Shown piece after piece: positions 60,001 to 64,000 of a DNA stretch of 64,000 bases. The first letter of the stretch is position 1. Every line of letters starts with the position of its first letter. Where the stretch lies: positions 32,641,980 through 32,705,979 of the forward strand of contig NC_056756.1 of the NCBI RefSeq assembly GCF_018687715.1, given 5' to 3'. Under the pieces are notes generated by a model. The model made no database searches and was not told the origin of the DNA. It worked only from the letters and a program-made list of their open reading frames with translations. The stretch is from Carya illinoinensis (lineage: Eukaryota > Streptophyta > Magnoliopsida > Fagales > Juglandaceae). Made by a program: the position numbers and the translations under genes.

Positions 60001-60456
60001 ACCGTATAAAGCACAATAAAAAATAACCACGATGTTAACAACACAGCTTCCAAGGTTCCATTATACTTCTTTTCCATTACTTTAAATTTGGCTTGTTTGA
60101 TTATTACATATTTATGAAGTAACCTCTCATTCCTTTGTTGAGTTAACTCAAACGTCATTTTGCAACATGAATTTTGTTCACTTACAAGATCAATCCATCA
60201 ATAAAATCTACATTATTTATTGATCTTAAAGTTTGGATAGTTGTAAGATCTTCTACCAAAACTATTATCCTTTTTAGAAATTTATAGTTATGATGGAATA
60301 CCACAACAACAAAGTGGCATGTCCAGACTAGCTCACAAACTTGAACAGATATTGGTACTTGAATTTGTTACTTTCTAGAAAATAGATACAATATAAAAAC
60401 TATAACACATAAGAACTTCTTTGATGCAAGAAAAATAATATGCAACCAAGTGAGAG
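57093..60456 (+). mobile_element. MULE/FAR1-type DNA transposon, decayed long copy
   Basis: Contains the FAR1-like transposase pseudogene and a long AT-rich 3' part (59450-60456) with repeated 'tccataacatt' and 'caaaacctgtccattacata' motifs. The same start (gaatgatcaaattt) and 3' part recur at 62480-64000. I could not define terminal inverted repeats or a 9-bp duplication, so the borders are the limits of similarity between the two copies. Confidence 0.65.
57320..59450 (+). pseudogene. FAR1/MULE transposase pseudogene
   Basis: FAR1-related proteins derive from Mutator-like transposases. In order: a FAR1 DNA-binding start (NPLEPLIGMTFDDVEDAQAF, then YNAYARRKSFTI, stop) at 57323; the block before the MULE core at 57880-57980 (NNLSFCISCK, EQMQDQGLHTNIL); a core fragment at 58190-58260 (EVLPNTTYRLCLWYILSKNF); a helical block at 58418-58676 (RKKWVSVYLCSTFCVGMTTT, QMSESMNKFL); and a C-terminal part at 59280-59440 (RQPKSLRAKNPKEIQAM, then a Cys-rich stretch). 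Stops and frameshifts occur throughout, and no continuous frame exceeds 90 codons. Confidence 0.85.
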
Positions 60457-60534
60457 GAAAGAAAATCTTAGTGATTAACAAGAGTGAAAACAAAAGATCA
60501 TGAATGCACATATCATAGTTTAGTTGAGATTCTT

Positions 60535-60870
60535 GAGTTGGGTTTTGCCTTTAATTCAATGTTGCTCCACAATAATTCTACTGAATTAAACTCATTTGAT
60601 GGGATGCTTTTAATAGGGGTGGCCATTGGGGTAGGATGGCAAACTGTTGTTATTTATGTGAACACTGCATGTTATTACATATTGGGGGTACCTCGGGGTG
60701 TCATAATGGGTTACAAACTTGATTTAGGGGTCAAGGTAAGTAACCTTTTCTCTCCCTCTTTTCTTATTATTTTTCTTACTTCATTTATCTTACGTAACTG
60801 TGTTGTCATTTTTAATTTTAGAGAATATGGTATGGACTGATGACAGGAGCAATTGCATAGACATATGTTC
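60535..60870 (+). pseudogene. MATE efflux transporter gene fragment
   Basis: MATE proteins export organic compounds by proton or sodium exchange. The plus strand encodes LIGVAIGVGWQTVVIYVNTA, then CYYILGVPRGVIMGYKLDLG, which is the membrane-helix region near the end of a plant DTX-type MATE. A good donor follows (aag, then gtaagt at 60736), an 86-base intron, an acceptor (ag at 60820-60821), then RIWYGLMTGAIA and a TAG where the family continues. Upstream helices and the C-terminus are missing. It lies between the two MULE copies. Confidence 0.8.
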
Positions 60871-60892
60871 GTTTTTCTTTTTTCTTTTTCGC

Positions 60893-60985
60893 CAAGAGCA
60901 TGTAGTTTAGATGGCATGAGACATAACTTCCATAAGAGAGGTTTTGGGTTTGATCCCTCTTCCCAAATCCCCCAATATCAAAAAA
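60893..60985 (+). mobile_element. SINE-like unit (tRNA-derived)
   Basis: An A-box-like block (gtagtttagatggcatgaga) and a B-box-like block (gggtttgatccc, 60947) about 30 bases apart are followed by an A-rich tail with 'aaaataaaaaataaat'. This is the layout of tRNA-derived plant SINEs. The A box is imperfect, the target duplication is unclear, and the unit is short. Confidence 0.5.
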
Positions 60986-62479
60986 TAAAAAATAAATTAA
61001 ATTAAATTAAAAAAAAGTCGTGTATCCTTTTCTTCATGATTTACAGGATCAACTGGAGCAAAGAGGTACTTTTGACAATTTATTTATTTTTTTCTTTTCG
61101 CTCCAAAGACAAGCTTAAATTACAAAAATTGTGTTCAAAATTGAATCTCAATTAAGCATTGAGGGATTTACTAAATTGGTATGAAATTCAGGGTTCTAAT
61201 GCAAAAGACAAAATCAAGAAATGGGGAGAGCACACAGATACCAGAGACAACTATGTAACCGAAACAATAGAAACGTGAAAGTGCAAGGCAATAAGCCAAA
61301 GATACCTAAATGTCAATTTTCTCCAATTTGTTATACTAATCCAAACTAGCAAAGAGTTGTTTCTGCACTTTTTCATAATATATATCTCTAAGAATCTTTA
61401 TTCTTTCTTTAACTTCTTCTATAAGAAATTAAAAAAGAATATTAATTACACAACATTATTTAAGCGAGAGAAAAATTTTCAAAAAAAAGAACCACAAAAG
61501 AAGTACCTGCCTTCCTTGTACATTGATCTAGATGATTCACAAAATCTGGCTTGTTCTCAAATCAATTCCCATATGCACATAGAAATTTAAAGTTTCTATG
61601 AGCACCTTTAGAATGTAAGGATAAGTATTTTGTATTTTTGTAATGGTGTACGCAGTTCAAACAATTAAACATTGTGGAATTTGGAGATGAGAAAAGATGG
61701 GAAAGAAAGGATCGAACCCAGTTAGGGAACGGAATGAGAACGGCTGGAGCTATGGAAGTAAAATGTGCATTTGAAAAGAGCAGGGGCGTTGGAAGAGCTG
61801 GTCAGGAAACATAAAAAAACTGTAATTTATGAGGGATCAACTTAGGGATATTTTTGTCATAGTAGAAATAAAAGCCTTGCATATTACCGCCCTTACAGCA
61901 GTGTTTGATCTTTAAATCAATTTGTTTGTTGCCTTATTGGCTTCTAGATTTATTCTATCTCTGGCTACAAACAATTAACAAGACCTTGTGCACTGATGTA
62001 TGATTTTTCGACTCATATGAGTTAATCATTTAAGATTTGTGAGTATTTCTGATGTATACATATTAATGACATTGATTAGACATTTAAAAAAATTAACAAA
62101 TTTCATTACTAAAATGACAATATGGAATAGATTTTCTTGGGTTCCACGAATTTCTTGGAAAATTAGATAAAATTAGAATGTGCTAATTAGTAGATTGACA
62201 CATAATTGTTTTGAGTATCATGTACATATAAGGCTGATTGATTCACACACATGCCTTGTTCTCTAGTATGTTCATATAAATTTGAATTTTTTTTATTTAA
62301 ATTACAAAATATAACCATGAATTTTCTTGAAAAATTAGATTTTCTTAAATAAAAAAAGAATTTGCTAGTTAGAATGGCAAATAAGTAAGTGCATGTATTT
62401 CTTATTATACCTAACTTCATATTGTTTTTTTTTTCTTTTCTTTTGAGATTAGTCGATTGAAATTATTGAGGGATCTTAT
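60986..62479. other. Intergenic DNA, no gene seen
   Basis: AT-rich; a stretch at 61640-61810 is GC-richer (gagaaaagatgggaaagaaa) without coding signal. Frames at 61357-61590 (+) and 62187-62420 (-) have no recognisable domain. Confidence 0.5.
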
Positions 62480-64000
62480 TTTGTAATGAATGATCAAATT
62501 TAGAGTTCTAATAGTGATGAAGTTGAGATAATGATGAATCACATATGTCTAGAAGGTAAATATCTACGGCTTCAGGCTGAAAATGAATCACATATGTCTA
62601 GAAGTCAAATTGTCTCAAATTTTTTACAAATGGTACAGAATCCTTTACGGGTGTCAATGAAAAGACGACCAAAATCTTTGATAACAAAAAACCCAAAAGA
62701 GATACAAGTAATGTAGAAAAAATGTTGTAATATTTGTAAAAATAAGGGACATATTAGGAACAACTGTCCTTCAGTGAGGTATTGTAGTTTTAAAATTTTT
62801 ATGATTTATTGTTTTTAATCAAAGAAACTTTTTATTTTTTTATTTTTTTGGTGGTTTAATGTAAGGATATTGGGTATAAAATTGATGTTGATTGTCAAAT
62901 CTTGAATTCTTACACAAAATTTGCCTATGTATTTGATCTTTTGTTTTTTCTTATATCATGGAGTATATTTTTTAAATTTGATATGTGATAGGCAATTTTT
63001 CAAATTTAACGTGTATATGATTAAGTCTGTTGTTTTTAATGTGACAAAAAATTAATGTTCACATTATGAAGCTTGTGAAGCTTTAGTGGATGAAAGTTGT
63101 GAAGTTTAGAAGGAGTGGATTGTAGGTTGTGAAGCTTTCTTTTTGTGTATACGGACAATTTTGTAGATTAAGTATTTGGCACTATGTGTTTTGAACTTAT
63201 ATAATTATGAATTAATTTACAATGCGTATTCATGTGTTTCGAATTGTGGATTTATTTATTTTTTATTGGTTTTTAGTTTTGTATACTTATTGCAAAACTT
63301 TTTTATAATATGTCCAAAACATGTTCATAACATTCCAAAATATTTTCACAACATATACAAAAATTGTCCATAACATTAAAAAATTTTTCCATTAAGTGTT
63401 TATTACATTGCAAAACCTGTCCATTACATACACCGAACCTGACATATTACATCACATGTTCATTAAAGTGAGTTGTCCAAAAATTGTCATACAAAGAATA
63501 ATAGGTTACATGAGTCGTAGCACTATCTAGCTATTTTTTGGATATATAAAAATTACAGCATAAATCACAAATAAAAGTATCCACGATGTTAATAACACAA
63601 CTTTCAAAGTTCCATTATACTTTTCCATTGCTTTAAATTTGGTTTGTTTGATGATTACATGTTTATGAAGTAACATCTCATTTCTTTGTTGAGTTAACTC
63701 AAACGTCATCTTGCAGCATAAATTTTGTTCACGCTCAAGATCAATCCATTCATAAAATCTACATTATTTATTGACCTTATAGTTTGGATAGTTGTAAGAT
63801 CTTCTACCAAAACTATTATCATTTTTAGAAATTTATAGTTTTGATGGAATACCACAACAACAAAATGGCATGTCCAGACTAGCTCACGAACTTGAACTGA
63901 TATTGGTACTTGAATTTGTCATTTGCTAGAAAATAGATACAATATAAAAACTATAACATATAAGAACTTCTTTGATGCAAGTAAAATAATATGCAATCAA
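62480..64000 (+). mobile_element. Internally deleted copy of the MULE/FAR1 element
   Basis: 62480-62587 matches 57093-57205 (gaatgatcaaattt, then ctacggcttcaggctgaaaa). At about 62587 it jumps to sequence matching 59250 onward (aagtcaaattgtctcaaatt), then follows the long copy to the window end (ctttgatgcaagtaaaataa). About 2 kb, the whole transposase core, is missing. It is in the same orientation as the long copy, 5.4 kb downstream, and has about 190 extra bases at 63000-63190. The right end is cut by the window. Confidence 0.8.

Noticed and set aside
60893..60985. A tRNA gene
   Set aside because: A- and B-box-like blocks are present, but no cloverleaf with acceptor and anticodon stems can be drawn; a SINE fits better.
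1..64000. CRISPR array, riboswitch or bacterial operon
   Set aside because: No regularly spaced short repeats with unique spacers; all signals are those of a plant nuclear genome.

Overview
The window is nuclear DNA of a dicot plant. Its two intact genes have introns with GT..AG borders, and most of the rest is plant-type transposable elements: Ty1/copia, Ty3/gypsy of the Athila kind, CACTA, MULE/FAR1, LINE, a SINE-like unit and many AT-rich MITEs. One recurrent AT-rich MITE with 'tctcatctc'-like ends resembles repeats I associate with Juglandaceae and related trees. That is a weak clue and no species is claimed.

Layout. 1-2297: 5' part of a copia element on the minus strand, with a 1340-bp LTR, PBS and an open gag that runs off the window. 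2298-10693: AT-rich intergenic DNA with an LTR-like remnant, a foldback element and several MITEs. 10694-29794: one old Athila-type gypsy element on the minus strand. It carries a young, nearly intact 4.5-kb copia element (12539-17048, TSD attac) and a 4.0-kb non-autonomous CACTA element (21692-25700, TSD act). 29800-37240: a decayed LINE on the minus strand whose ORF1 region is repeated three times. 37241-43300: AT-rich DNA with more MITEs.

43342-54879 is the genic part. A 12-exon copper amine oxidase gene (+, 781 aa, complete active site, C-terminal AKL peroxisome signal) is convergent with a 4-exon F-box/Sel1-repeat gene (-, about 369 aa). Intron 8 of the oxidase gene has collected a LINE fragment, a short LTR-like unit and a MITE with a 10-bp target duplication. 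Intron 1 has a run of 30 G.

55000-64000 holds a FAR1/MULE-type transposase pseudogene, a second copy of the same element with its coding core deleted, and between them a broken fragment of a MATE transporter gene next to a SINE-like unit.

I found no tRNA, rRNA or CRISPR array, and no sign of a new multi-gene system. The points most worth following are the nested insertions with readable relative ages, the single nonsense codon and TG..TA ends of the young copia element, the ORF1 triplication, the MULE deletion derivative beside a host gene fragment, and the overlapping uORF and G-tract of the amine oxidase gene.
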